The notes: generated from the sequence alone by a model not told the origin. A stretch of DNA of 42,045 bases from Bacteroidales bacterium (GCA_007134525.1 SLKR01000070.1:1-42045), one strand, 5' to 3'; shown: positions 1 to 9,075, counted from the first letter of the stretch. Translations and numbers: made by a program.

Positions 1-668
1 GCTGTTCTTGCAAGGCTTTCACAACCTGTAATATCGTCCACTGCAGCAGCATAGTAAGTGATTGTACCAACTGCATTAAGTGTCGGTTCTGTGATTATAT
101 TGCCGCCGGTTGGCGCATCGTACCATACAACCGTAATCCCTGCCGGTGCTGTTGCCGATGCCGTTAAAGTTTGTTCTTCGTAGCATTCAGTGATGTCGCC
201 CCCGACGGTGGGTGCACTTGGCAGTGGGTTTACTGTAATTGTAAAAGATTCTGGAAGCCCTTCACAATCATCAGCACCCCATGGGGTGACTGTTATGGTG
301 GCCACGAGTTGTCCACCAGTATCATTAACTGCTGTGAATGATATATTGCCAGTTCCTTCCTGAACAAGACCTATTGAAATATTATCATTACTCCATGAGA
401 AGTATGCTGCATCGCCGCTTATTACGATGCTTACATCCTGGTCGTGGCATGCAGTTACATTCTCAATAGGGTTTACAAACGCTTCACAATCCTGGTTGCC
501 AAAGCCTGTAAGAGTAAAGAGAAGTAAAAGCAGGGTAATCGTGATTCTGAGTATTGACCCAGAGTGGGGAAGGAGGGAGGCTGGTTCCGGCAAAGCAATA
601 GCAGTGACGTATTCTTCCCTGGCCCTAAGGTTAGTGGTCTTTTTCTTCTGGTCGAGTTGAAAGGTCAA
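1..668 (-). CDS. Ig-like repeat surface protein, N-terminal part (runs off left edge)
   Basis: An open frame on the minus strand enters from the left edge. It has a hydrophobic export segment (ITLLLLLFTLTGFG) followed by two Ig-like modules: one begins near CEAFVNPIENVTACHDQ, and a second begins near PLPSAPTVGGDITECYEEQ and contains VVWYDAPTGG. This module type is common in large Bacteroidota adhesins exported by the type IX system. The C-terminus and any sorting domain lie outside the window. The start is uncertain: no in-frame ATG exists between the upstream stop (about 722) and the signal segment. A TTG at 668 was chosen; a GTG at 701 is an alternative. An ATG at 682 is in another frame and stops after five codons. 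The stretch before the signal core is unusually long and contains QKKKTTNLRAREEYV. Family assignment is fairly safe; exact function is unknown. Confidence 0.7.
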   Translation of the reverse strand, partial: MTFQLDQKKKTTNLRAREEYVTAIALPEPASLLPHSGSILRITITLLLLLFTLTGFGNQDCEAFVNPIENVTACHDQDVSIVISGDAAYFSWSNDNISIGLVQEGTGNISFTAVNDTGGQLVATITVTPWGADDCEGLPESFTITVNPLPSAPTVGGDITECYEEQTLTASATAPAGITVVWYDAPTGGNIITEPTLNAVGTITYYAAAVDDITGCESLART

Positions 669-701
669 AAGCTCTGATCCATATGAAGAGTAAATATTCA
701 C

Positions 702-983
702 TACATAATTCCTGGATAAGTCTTACCCCTTTTTAAAGATACAATATTAATCCCAAATTCACACCAAACTTGCTAAAATACTGGTAAACAGATTAGTATA
801 TATTTGTGGTTTAACAAATCACAAGTATAATATGACCATTTTTGGGCACAGTTTATTTGTATGATTGTAGGTGGTTGACAAACAGAGAGTTGTGGCGTCT
901 GGAAAGCTATGCCCATTTACGGACAAGTGTCCTAAATCGGCTATTTTTGTTTAGTCTTGATAATCAAGAAATGCCGGTTGGGG
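702..983. other. AT-rich intergenic region
   Basis: About 280 bases between the start of the left-edge surface protein and the terminator of the transporter gene. It holds the imperfect inverted repeat at 801-827 and a TAnnTTTG-like string (TATATTTG, 799-806, plus strand). A 63-codon frame beginning with TTG at 842 was not accepted as a gene. The promoter of the surface protein must lie here or close by, but no pair of -33 and -7 elements with correct spacing was found for the minus strand. Confidence 0.5.
801..827. repeat. Imperfect inverted repeat
   Basis: The arms TTGTGGTTT (804-812) and AAATCACAA (816-824) are complementary apart from one G-T pair and are separated by AAC. The pairing extends outward with T801-A827, A802-T826 and a wobble at 803/825. 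There is no T-run on either side, so it does not look like an intrinsic terminator. Its place upstream of the surface-protein gene would fit an operator, but this is inference. Confidence 0.4.
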
Positions 984-987
984 AAAT

Positions 988-1014
988 AAAAAAAACGGGG
1001 TTCATTGAACCCCG
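988..1014 (-). terminator. Rho-independent terminator of the AbgT-type gene
   Basis: An 8-bp stem pairs CGGGGTTC (996-1003) with GAACCCCG (1007-1014) around a 3-base loop. Read on the minus strand it is followed by eight consecutive T (988-995). It starts only a few bases after the stop codon of the transporter gene ending at 1021, so it ends that transcript. Confidence 0.85.
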
Positions 1015-1020
1015 CCTTAA

Positions 1021-2568
1021 TCAGTTGATGTAAATCGGCCCGTCCGGCCCAAGGGGAATGCCAAGCCATACCCACAGCATAAGCGTTGCTATCCAGACTA
1101 TTCCGAGAAACAGGGTATATGGAAGCATTGTTGAAATAATTGTGCCTATACCGTATCTCTCATCGTATTTCTGGGCAAAAGTTACAATAAGCGCAAAGTA
1201 GCTCATCATAGGTGTTACAAGGTTGGTAAGGCTGTCGCCTATCCTGAATGCCGCCTGGGTTATTCCGGGATGGTATGCATTGTCGAGCAGCATAAGCATC
1301 GGGATGAAAACCGGTGCAATAATTGCCCACTTGGCAGATGCACTGCCCATGAAAAGGTTTATGAATGCAGATAGCAAAACGAATGATGCGATGAGTACAG
1401 GCCCTGTAAAACCTATATCCCTGAGGCCTGCAGCACCTTTTATTGCTATAATGAGGCCAAGGTTTGATTCATTGAAGAAATAAACAAACTGGGCCGCAAA
1501 GAAAACCAGTACAATATATCCTCCCATGCCACTCATTGACTTGATGATATGCTTCATCATGTCCTTGTCGTTACGAATTGTACCGACAATACGTCCATAT
1601 ACCAGGGCAGGTATAAAGAAAAAGAGAAGTATACCAATGATAATGCCGTCAAAAAAGGGCGAATGCAATATTGAACCGGTTTCCGGGTTGCGCAGAATTC
1701 CGTTTTCCGGAATTACTGTCATTGCCCATAATGCCAGAAAAATCATTGCGGAAATACCTGCCCACCTTAGCCCTTTTTTCTCCAGGGGGGTCAGCTGTTC
1801 GATCGCAAAGCGCTCTGCATTGCCTTCATATTTCCCAAGCCTTGGTTCCACAATTTTATCCGTAACCCATACACCGACAATGAGCACTACAAAACTGGAG
1901 GCAATCATGAAATAGTAGTTGACTGCCGGGTTTACCACCATGTCGGGAATGATAAGCTGTGCGGCAGATGTTGAGATCCCCGCGAGTATTGGGTCAATTG
2001 ATCCGATAAAGAAGTTGGCACCGAAACCGCCGCTGACGCCGCAAAAGGCTGCAGCAAGGCCTGCCATGGGATGCCTGCCGATACCATGAAATATCATTGC
2101 ACCGAGCGGTATCAGGATCACATAACCCGCCTCAACTGCCAGGCCGGAAATGATACCGGCCAGTACGACCGCGGCTGTGATGAGCTTTTTGGGGGCACCA
2201 AGAACCAGGGCGCGTATCATTATTGCAAATAGGCCCGTGCCTTCAGCAAGTCCTATCCCCACCATTACCACCAGCACATAGCCCAGTGGCGGGAAGCGGA
2301 GGAAGTTATCGAGGATATTGGTGTATATCCATCGAATTCCGTCGCCGCTAAGCAGGTTTTTTACAGTAACTACGCTGCCATCTACAGGGTGCACAGCTGA
2401 TACACCCATCCAGTAGCTTATGGCGGATATCAGTATCACAATACCTGCCAGCATTGCGAAAATGGTGGCGGGGTGGGGCAGGCGGTTACCGACTATTTCA
2501 ATATAATCGAGGGCTTTCAGGAAAACCTTTTTGAAAAAATTGTTGACTTTTGGCAAGGGCATACTCAC
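1021..2568 (-). CDS. AbgT-family transporter
   Basis: A 515-residue polytopic membrane protein with the features of the AbgT family (AbgT, YdaH, MtrF): a cytoplasmic N-terminus (VGNRLPHPATIF), re-entrant-type segments around FCGVSGGFGANFFIG and SIDPILAGIST, and conserved loops around FMGSASAKWAIIAPVFIPML and DSLTNLVTPMMSYFALI near the C-terminus. Characterised relatives either import p-aminobenzoyl-glutamate or export sulfonamides; substrate and direction cannot be read from sequence. The length is typical. The gene starts 37 bases after the S9 peptidase and probably shares its transcript, which ends at the strong terminator just downstream. Co-transcription with a secreted peptidase suggests uptake of a peptidase product, such as an acyl-amino acid, but that is inference. 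Confidence 0.9.
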   Translation of the reverse strand: MSMPLPKVNNFFKKVFLKALDYIEIVGNRLPHPATIFAMLAGIVILISAISYWMGVSAVHPVDGSVVTVKNLLSGDGIRWIYTNILDNFLRFPPLGYVLVVMVGIGLAEGTGLFAIMIRALVLGAPKKLITAAVVLAGIISGLAVEAGYVILIPLGAMIFHGIGRHPMAGLAAAFCGVSGGFGANFFIGSIDPILAGISTSAAQLIIPDMVVNPAVNYYFMIASSFVVLIVGVWVTDKIVEPRLGKYEGNAERFAIEQLTPLEKKGLRWAGISAMIFLALWAMTVIPENGILRNPETGSILHSPFFDGIIIGILLFFFIPALVYGRIVGTIRNDKDMMKHIIKSMSGMGGYIVLVFFAAQFVYFFNESNLGLIIAIKGAAGLRDIGFTGPVLIASFVLLSAFINLFMGSASAKWAIIAPVFIPMLMLLDNAYHPGITQAAFRIGDSLTNLVTPMMSYFALIVTFAQKYDERYGIGTIISTMLPYTLFLGIVWIATLMLWVWLGIPLGPDGPIYIN

Positions 2569-2605
2569 TTTATCTGTTTATAAATTACTGTATCCGGCTG
2601 TTGGT

Positions 2606-4639
2606 TTACCAGCCTATTATTTCACCGGGGTATTTCTCAGGCATTTCATCACGTGGCTTGTCAAGCCTCAGGTAATGGTCGAACCATTCCATGGTCCGTA
2701 CTATATAATCAAGCCGGTGAACGTTGCGCTGGTTGCCGTGTCCTTCCCCTTCGTACCAGATAAGCCTTACAGGTGCATTTCCGTGAAGCTTCAGTGTCCG
2801 GTACATCTCCAGACTCTGCGAGGGGTGAACCCTGGGGTCGGAATCCCCGTGGAGTATAAGGGTAGGGGTAATGCTCTGGTCAGCATATTTTACCGGACTG
2901 CGGCTGTAAACATCCTCCCAGTCTTCCCTTGTCCAGTAGCCCCAGTGTACATAATAATCCTCCCACGGGATGTCTGTTGTATTGCGTTTTGATACCTGGT
3001 TGGATATCCCAACGAACATCACTGCCGCGGCAAACCTTTCGGTATACCTTGTGGCTGACCATGCAGAAAAATAACCTCCGTAGGAGCCGCCCCCGATACC
3101 TACCCGGTCAATGTCAACATAGCCGGTTTCAATAAGGTGATCGATACCGTCAATTACGTCTTCATACTCAACACCCACAAGATCGCCATACCCGGCCATG
3201 GTAAAGTCGACACCCCTGCCGGAACTTGCCCTGTAGTTGGGCATAAACACAAAATATCCGCGGGCTGCGGCCACCTGCCCCCAGATACCGTAGGAAGTAA
3301 CCCAGCCATTCTGCACGGCTGCCTCAGGACCGCCGTGTATATATACAATCAGAGGATAGGTATTACCTTCTTCATAGTCAACAGGATAAAGCAGTACACC
3401 TTCAATATCCTGATTATCCCTTGCGTAATAGGTCAGCTTTCTCTGACTGGCCAGATGTATTTCTCCAAGCCATGGGTTGTGGTCTGTATGCCTTGTAAGA
3501 TTACCTGATTCAATGTCGTAAGTATGAATCTCATTGGGATACTGCCAGGTGTTGCCGGCAAAAAAGACGGTCCCGTTGTTGTACCCGAATCCCCTGAATA
3601 CTACCTTTTCGGCCTCTATCAGTATATTCCTGCCATCTTCGTCAATGTTTTGTTCGCTGAGAACAATATCAACACTCTCTTCGGCGGCATAGAGAAGGGT
3701 ATTGTCGTCCTTCCAGGCAAAATCTATAACAGAGAGCTCCATCCCTTCAACATAGTTCCTGAGGCTTTCAAACGGTTGCCCGGCATCTTCTTCGATATCC
3801 ATTACGAACAGACTTCCCGGAACAGAGTCTTCAATTTTGCTGGCTGACCTGAAGGCCAGTTTCTCTCCGTTAGGGCTGAAAGCCATGTTTTCAAGCTTCC
3901 CCGGGTTTTCCATGATCATCTCAATCTCGCCGGTTTCCATATCCACAAGATGTATCCTCTTGAACATATAGCTGTCGTCTACCAGGTTGCGGGGCGCTAT
4001 TGCAGCTGCAGCATACCTGCCGTCTGGGCTCAGTACGAAATCAAATACTGTAACCTCTTCGGTTACCTGCCTGGCCTGGTTAGTGTTGATGTCGTAAACA
4101 TAAAGGTTGCGGTGGGTCCACTCCTCCTCATAAACCTCGATCTCAACACCCCTGTTGCGGAATTCAGCCCTCATGGGATCCCTGTCGCCAAGGGCTACTA
4201 TAGCAAGGGTGCTGTCATCAATGAATGAATAGCTCATTACACTTGAGGTGTGTTGTGTAAGTGCCCTGGGTTCACCGCCCCTCAGGCTCATTGCATAAAC
4301 CTGCGCGCCCGGCTGGTCCGGGAGGTTTGCCCTGAATGTAACGTCGTCGCCCGACGGCGTCCAGCCGATACTGAATATCTGCCTGTTGCCAGTCATAAAT
4401 GGGATCACCTCCCCCTCTTGCATATCATAGATATAGAGTTCGCGGTAATCATTACCCGCTGAATGAGTAAAGGGGCGGGGTACGTTAAGTGTAAAGGCGA
4501 TGTAGTTCTGATCGGGCGACATGGAAGTTTCAACCACTGTTTTAAGGTCGAAAATGTTGTGTGTTGTAAGCACATCGTCAGCATTTACCAATGGTATTGA
4601 TGCCCAGATGAAGATAAGAAGCAGTATGGTTTTACGCAT
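2606..4639 (-). CDS. Exported S9 family peptidase (prolyl oligopeptidase / acylaminoacyl peptidase type)
   Basis: 677 residues with a signal peptide (MRKTILLLIFIWASIPLVNA), a beta-propeller region of WD/PD40-like blades (about 30-400) and a C-terminal alpha/beta hydrolase. The catalytic triad is visible: Ser519 in GGGSYGGY, Asp601 in LHGDSDPRVHP and His634 in EGEGHGNQ. The oxyanion-loop motif IHGGPEA is also present. Such enzymes cleave oligopeptides or N-acylated peptides; here it would act in the periplasm. A promoter-like pair lies at 4687-4715, partly inside the end of ispE, so this gene and the transporter downstream can be transcribed on their own. Exact specificity (DPP-like or acylpeptide hydrolase) is not determinable. 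Confidence 0.93.
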   Translation of the reverse strand: MRKTILLLIFIWASIPLVNADDVLTTHNIFDLKTVVETSMSPDQNYIAFTLNVPRPFTHSAGNDYRELYIYDMQEGEVIPFMTGNRQIFSIGWTPSGDDVTFRANLPDQPGAQVYAMSLRGGEPRALTQHTSSVMSYSFIDDSTLAIVALGDRDPMRAEFRNRGVEIEVYEEEWTHRNLYVYDINTNQARQVTEEVTVFDFVLSPDGRYAAAAIAPRNLVDDSYMFKRIHLVDMETGEIEMIMENPGKLENMAFSPNGEKLAFRSASKIEDSVPGSLFVMDIEEDAGQPFESLRNYVEGMELSVIDFAWKDDNTLLYAAEESVDIVLSEQNIDEDGRNILIEAEKVVFRGFGYNNGTVFFAGNTWQYPNEIHTYDIESGNLTRHTDHNPWLGEIHLASQRKLTYYARDNQDIEGVLLYPVDYEEGNTYPLIVYIHGGPEAAVQNGWVTSYGIWGQVAAARGYFVFMPNYRASSGRGVDFTMAGYGDLVGVEYEDVIDGIDHLIETGYVDIDRVGIGGGSYGGYFSAWSATRYTERFAAAVMFVGISNQVSKRNTTDIPWEDYYVHWGYWTREDWEDVYSRSPVKYADQSITPTLILHGDSDPRVHPSQSLEMYRTLKLHGNAPVRLIWYEGEGHGNQRNVHRLDYIVRTMEWFDHYLRLDKPRDEMPEKYPGEIIGW

Positions 4640-4686
4640 AACTTTTTGGTTTTGGTTAATATAAGGCGGTTATTATGTAATGGTCA

Positions 4687-4715
4687 CAAAAATAAATATT
4701 TTTAGCTAACATCAA
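4687..4715 (-). promoter_or_regulatory. Bacteroidota-type promoter of the S9 peptidase gene
   Basis: On the minus strand TTG (4713-4715, preceded by A) is followed after 18 bases by TATTTTTG (4687-4694), matching the Bacteroidota sigma-70-like consensus TTTG - about 19 - TAnnTTTG with one deviation in the -33 box. A start site near 4680 would leave a leader of about 40 bases before the ATG at 4639. The -33 box lies in the last codons of ispE. Confidence 0.5.
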
Positions 4716-5562
4716 TGCCGGTATTAATAATCATGCAGTCAGGGTGTAATTGCCGGAGCTGTGCAAGGGGAGGAGAGATACTGTATATCCCAAAAACACC
4801 TGATCCGCTTCCGCTTAAGGAGGCGTAGCTGCTGCCGGTTTCAATGAGGTGCTGCTTTATTTTCCGGATTATTGGGTAATGTTCGAATATAAGGGGCTCA
4901 AAGTCGTTTTTCAGGTTATCCTGCCATTTGTCGAGCGGCTGGGCAAGTATATCTTCCAGGAGTGTGACAGGGGTTTTTGGGCTGCACTTAGAGTAAGCCC
5001 ATGCAGTACTGATGTTTACGGGAGGAATTATGATAACAAGCTCGCATCCCTTTATCTCGCTGGTGCTGAATGGATGCAGGATGTCACCTTTACCTGCTGA
5101 GATCATGCTCTCTTTGTGCAAAAAGAAACCGCAATCGCTCCCAAGTAAAGCAGCCAGCTTTAAAAGCCTTTCATGCGGCAGATTCAGTCTGAACATATCG
5201 TTCAGTGTCCTGAGCATGAATGCTGCATCTGAACTTCCCCCTCCAAGGCCGGAACCAGGCGGAATACACTTGTGCAGGTATATGTCAACCGGAGGTAATT
5301 TTTTTTTGGTGAAATCTTCCAGCTCACTTCTGAGAAGTTCGTATGCTCTAAGGCAAAGGTTATTGCCCTTGCCCGGAGGTATCCCGATACCGCTTGTAAA
5401 AAGGTGGGTTTCTGTATTATCAGAGGGGACGACTTCAAGGATGTCATTCAGCCCTGCAACAAGCATGAATGTTTTTATCCGGTGGTAGCCAGGTATAAAA
5501 TCCCGTGGTCCTGAGATGATCTGCAGGCCCAGGTTCACCTTTGCATGTGGAAAGACTACCAT
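4702..5562 (-). CDS. ispE: 4-diphosphocytidyl-2-C-methyl-D-erythritol kinase
   Basis: GHMP kinase of the MEP isoprenoid pathway; it phosphorylates the 2-hydroxyl of CDP-methylerythritol. Visible features are the N-terminal lysine in HAKVNLGL (Lys8), the phosphate-binding loop PPGSGLGGGSSDAA (about 101-114), the probable catalytic Asp143 in LGSDCGFFL, and the C-terminal glycine-rich motif SLSGSGSGVFGIY. The open frame could begin at 5613, but the ATG at 5562 was chosen because MVVFPHAKVNLGL matches the usual IspE N-terminus and because it avoids overlap with the AsmA-like gene, leaving a 28-base gap. The resulting 286 residues are the normal length. It provides precursors for undecaprenyl phosphate, the carrier used by MraY and MurG in this window. 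Confidence 0.95.
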   Translation of the reverse strand: MVVFPHAKVNLGLQIISGPRDFIPGYHRIKTFMLVAGLNDILEVVPSDNTETHLFTSGIGIPPGKGNNLCLRAYELLRSELEDFTKKKLPPVDIYLHKCIPPGSGLGGGSSDAAFMLRTLNDMFRLNLPHERLLKLAALLGSDCGFFLHKESMISAGKGDILHPFSTSEIKGCELVIIIPPVNISTAWAYSKCSPKTPVTLLEDILAQPLDKWQDNLKNDFEPLIFEHYPIIRKIKQHLIETGSSYASLSGSGSGVFGIYSISPPLAQLRQLHPDCMIINTGIDVS

Positions 5563-5590
5563 GTGAACTTTTTTGTTTGGAAGGCCTGTT

Positions 5591-8203
5591 TTACCAGTCT
5601 TCCTCCCATTCAATTAGGAACTCTCCATCTTCCTGCTTTCTGAGGTCTTCCCTCATCCGCTCCCTTTCAGTCTCTTTTGCTGAGGCGGAGTCGGCTCTCT
5701 GCCGCCCCAGGAAACTGAACTCCTCACGCAGTATGTTAACAAGGTTCCGTCTCTCCTCTCTTAGGTCATCGGCGATCTTTTGCCTCACCCCCTGGTAGTC
5801 ATACCTGAATACGGGGTTTCTGGAAGTGCCGGACAGCATAAGAAAGAGAGTGGTCCTGCCAAGGCCGTCGTCAATAATGTCACCATACTGTTCCTGGGGA
5901 TTACGCCTTTCCCTGTGGTTGCGGGCCATAAGGTCGGAAAGCAGTACCTGTATCCTGTAATCTATATCCCCCTCGAATGTATGCAGCCCTGACAACTGAA
6001 GGTTTATGGCACTCGAGCTTACCTCCATCTGCGGAATTATAATGTTCCTGTCGCGGATATGTATCTCGTTTTCCAGAGCAGAGAATGAAACATCCGACAG
6101 ATCACCCGTACGAAGAAAACGGCCCATTTCCTGCATGGGCCTGTAGTTTACAAGCCTGCCGTCGATGATCCTGAGATCCGCAGTGGTTTCCATGCTTTCC
6201 CAGTCTATTTCAAGTGCCGGGCTCCAGTTGGCACGAAAAAACATGTTTGCCGTCAGTTTTCCGTGTATGTTCTGGTCAGTTATGTTGTTCTGCCCGAAAT
6301 TACCCGTCTGATAAAACAGCTTGTTTATGTCGACACCTGAAAGGATGGCTTCACAGCTCATGGAGATATTTCCGGTTTCGCGGCCGTCTATAACTCCCTG
6401 CATCCTGACGCTACCGTCCATGGTATTGAAGTTAAGGTTTTCTGCAATCAGTCTCTGGCCTTCAAGCCTGGCATTTCCGCTCAGTCTGGCTGCCCTGAAA
6501 AGCCGGAACTTCAGGGCCTCAATATCTGCATGTAACATAAGTTGAAGCCTCCGGGGCAGCCTGAGGTGATAGTTTGTGTCAGCCTCTGCGCTGCCTTCTT
6601 CTGCCTGAAGAAGCTCATCAAGGTTTATGTTTTTAGAGTCGAGATCAGCGCTTATAAAAAGAGTTTCATCATTCAGGAAAAGGTAGGGAAGTACATTCGT
6701 CATGTATCCGCTCAGGGCAAAATCGCTTTCACCTGCCCTGCCAGACATGTGTTCGACCTCGAGGCGGTTGCCCCTGAAGGTCATTTTTGAGTTCATATTG
6801 TGGTAGTGTAGTGGCTTGCCACTGACCAAAAATCCAATTTCGCTGAGCAGGATATGGCCTGAGATTTCAGAACTGAGCAGGTCATTACCGGTGAACTTCC
6901 ACCCCCTGCTCATTCTGCCTGAAAAATCAATTTCAAGGTCAATCCGGCCGCTGGCATTTGTTAATCGTTCAAGTATCCCTTGTTTGCTTAGCCCTGAAGC
7001 CGGAATGTTGCCACTCAGGCTGAAGCTGAGAACCGGAGTGTTGAAATTATGGATGGAACCGCTTCCGCTGACTCTTCCGCCATCAAATTCTGCACTTATG
7101 CTGCTCAGACTAAGGCTGCTTTTCTCAGCTGACCCATGACCGCCATTTGAGAAGGTCCCAGTGGCAGCCTTTACCCTGAAAGGGCTGTCAAGAGAGGGGT
7201 GTCTGAAACTGCCATTCTCCACGGTAAAACTTGAGCTTATCCCGGGAAAGTTTCCCCTAATCATTCTGCCTTCCAGATTTGCATTAAAACTGACAGCTCC
7301 CCCTGGTGAATATGCTGCGAGCTTTCTGGCTGTTTTGTCCGGCAGGCCGTCGAGCAAAATGCTCAGGTCTGTCTTGTCCGCACTTATGTGAGCCTGGTAA
7401 GGTAATTCTTTGTCGGATGTGTTTACGTACCCTGACAGAAAATAATCCTGCCCGTTCCATTTAAATTCGCCTGGTCCGATATATAGCTCGCCCTCTTTGG
7501 AAATTTCTATTCCTGTATCCATTTCAAGAGTCTTTCCCGGAGGGAATATTGTGCCTGAAATACTGAGTTCTTTTAAGATCATCCCGCCTTTTGCCGTGAC
7601 CCACGTTTCGCCGCCTTCAAACCTGCCTGACAGCCTTAGCCTTTCTATATCTGCAGATATATTGTGATCACCCGTAACATGAGTGTAGCCCAGCTCGGCA
7701 TTGTTTAGCTGCATGCTTCTTATGTCGAATCTAAATCCCGGGTTAACATTTTCCGGGGAGGCCTTCCATATAATGAAATTCTGTTTTCCCGTACTGTCGG
7801 TATGAAGTAAGATGCTGGCATCTGTTATATTTACGCCCCTTACAGTATAATCCCCTCTGAGTATATCTACTATGTTGAACTCAAGGCGAATGTCACCGGC
7901 CTTCAGCAGGGGCTCGCCTGCCGGCTTGCTTATTTCAGTGTTTTTGAAACTTACAGATGCAAGCGGAAAGCTTCTGAAAAGGCTCAGTTGCACACTTTCG
8001 GTCTTTACTTCTGCAAGCAGTTGTCTGTTGAGGGCTTCAATGAATCTGTCGCTAACAGTGTCACGGTAAATCCAGCCGATAATCCCAAGGCCAAGCACCA
8101 TGACGACAATAAAAACCAGCCCGCTGATCAGTGATAGGCGAACGAACTGAAGCAGCAACCGAACTCTCAACCTTCTGTTTTCGCTCATAGCAAGATTTTT
8201 CAA
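5591..8203 (-). CDS. AsmA-like inner membrane / periplasmic protein
   Basis: 870 residues. One N-terminal transmembrane segment (about residues 17-43, LISGLVFIVVMVLG) is followed by a long beta-rich periplasmic region with the AsmA pattern: ADIRLEFNIVD-like motifs near the N-terminus (GDIRLEFNIVDILRGDYTVR) and the C-terminal AsmA_2 region with NNITDQNIHGKLTANMFF and DGRLVNYRPMQEMGRFL. AsmA-like proteins are repeat-beta-groove proteins linked to phospholipid transport to the outer membrane and to outer-membrane assembly. The C-terminal tail is charged (about 820-870, EERRNLVNILREEF and acidic end). It lies 16 bases downstream of the pseudouridine synthase and 28 bases before ispE, so it is probably co-transcribed with both. 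Confidence 0.85.
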   Translation of the reverse strand: MKNLAMSENRRLRVRLLLQFVRLSLISGLVFIVVMVLGLGIIGWIYRDTVSDRFIEALNRQLLAEVKTESVQLSLFRSFPLASVSFKNTEISKPAGEPLLKAGDIRLEFNIVDILRGDYTVRGVNITDASILLHTDSTGKQNFIIWKASPENVNPGFRFDIRSMQLNNAELGYTHVTGDHNISADIERLRLSGRFEGGETWVTAKGGMILKELSISGTIFPPGKTLEMDTGIEISKEGELYIGPGEFKWNGQDYFLSGYVNTSDKELPYQAHISADKTDLSILLDGLPDKTARKLAAYSPGGAVSFNANLEGRMIRGNFPGISSSFTVENGSFRHPSLDSPFRVKAATGTFSNGGHGSAEKSSLSLSSISAEFDGGRVSGSGSIHNFNTPVLSFSLSGNIPASGLSKQGILERLTNASGRIDLEIDFSGRMSRGWKFTGNDLLSSEISGHILLSEIGFLVSGKPLHYHNMNSKMTFRGNRLEVEHMSGRAGESDFALSGYMTNVLPYLFLNDETLFISADLDSKNINLDELLQAEEGSAEADTNYHLRLPRRLQLMLHADIEALKFRLFRAARLSGNARLEGQRLIAENLNFNTMDGSVRMQGVIDGRETGNISMSCEAILSGVDINKLFYQTGNFGQNNITDQNIHGKLTANMFFRANWSPALEIDWESMETTADLRIIDGRLVNYRPMQEMGRFLRTGDLSDVSFSALENEIHIRDRNIIIPQMEVSSSAINLQLSGLHTFEGDIDYRIQVLLSDLMARNHRERRNPQEQYGDIIDDGLGRTTLFLMLSGTSRNPVFRYDYQGVRQKIADDLREERRNLVNILREEFSFLGRQRADSASAKETERERMREDLRKQEDGEFLIEWEEDW

Positions 8204-8219
8204 CTTTTCGCCGCCATTG

Positions 8220-9038
8220 CTATGGTTTCGCCGGGGCCGACCTCAGATAGGCCACCTCCCTTTCCGACAGCAACCTCCATCTGCCTCTTGGCAGATCTTT
8301 CTTTGTAAGACCGGCAAATACCACACGGTCAAGCTTTTGCACCTTGTAACCAAGCTTCTCGAATATACGCCTTACCACCCTGTTCTGCCCCGAATGAAGT
8401 TCTATACCAATTTCCCTACGGTTTTCGGGATTGGCATATTCTACCTGGTCAGGTATTACCTTAATGTTATCAATATCAATTCCGTGGGCTATCTTTACGA
8501 GATCTGCCTTCTTTACCACCTTGTCGAGATGCACGTGATAAAGCTTTCTTACACCGTGAGAGGGATGGGTCAGCTTTTTGGTCAGCTCACCGTCATTGGT
8601 CAGCAGTAGAAGACCTGTAGTGTTCCTGTCGAGCCTCCCTACAGGGTAAAGCCTTTGGCTGAATGCATTCCCGATCAGGTTGAGGACTGTTTTACGGTTG
8701 TGCGGATCATCGGTGGTGGTAATATAGTCCTTTGGTTTATTCATCAAAACGTATATCTTCTTTTCGTGCGACAGAGTCTGGTTATCGTATGAAATCTTGT
8801 CAGAAGGCAATACTTTGGTACCAAGTTCTGTTACTATCTCCCCGTTCACCTTTATGGCCCCGTTCTTTATAAGCACATCGGCCTCCCTCCTTGAGCAAAC
8901 ACCTGCATTGGCAATATACTTGTTGAGCCGTATACTCGGGTCTGAAGATTTTCCCTTTTCAAGCCGGCCCGGCCGGGGCGAAGACCTTGGCTTATTGGGT
9001 CTGTTGCCTTTGGCACTCCTGTTTTTTCTGTCTTTCAT
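8220..9038 (-). CDS. RluB/RsuA-family rRNA pseudouridine synthase
   Basis: The product has a lysine/arginine-rich leader (about 30 residues), an S4 RNA-binding domain (IRLNKYIANAGVCSRREAD) and a pseudouridine synthase domain with the catalytic-aspartate motif GRLDRNTTGLLLLTNDG and a C-terminal RRIFEKLGYKVQKLDR. RluB modifies U2605 of 23S rRNA in E. coli; RluE and RsuA are close alternatives, and the S4 domain plus the leader favour RluB. The frame is open to an ATG at 9101, but that ATG lies in a terminator hairpin (9076-9098), so the ATG at 9038 (MKDRKNRSAKG) was chosen. A 15-base gap leads into the AsmA-like gene. Confidence 0.9.
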   Translation of the reverse strand: MKDRKNRSAKGNRPNKPRSSPRPGRLEKGKSSDPSIRLNKYIANAGVCSRREADVLIKNGAIKVNGEIVTELGTKVLPSDKISYDNQTLSHEKKIYVLMNKPKDYITTTDDPHNRKTVLNLIGNAFSQRLYPVGRLDRNTTGLLLLTNDGELTKKLTHPSHGVRKLYHVHLDKVVKKADLVKIAHGIDIDNIKVIPDQVEYANPENRREIGIELHSGQNRVVRRIFEKLGYKVQKLDRVVFAGLTKKDLPRGRWRLLSEREVAYLRSAPAKP

Positions 9039-9075
9039 GTTACGGGGTTTTTTTGTTCCGGAAGTGCTTATATTC

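Noticed and set aside
842-1033. 63-codon plus-strand frame starting with TTG, about 36 bases after a TATATTTG string
   Set aside because: Non-ATG start, no recognisable protein character, and it runs through the terminator hairpin and into the stop codon region of the transporter gene.
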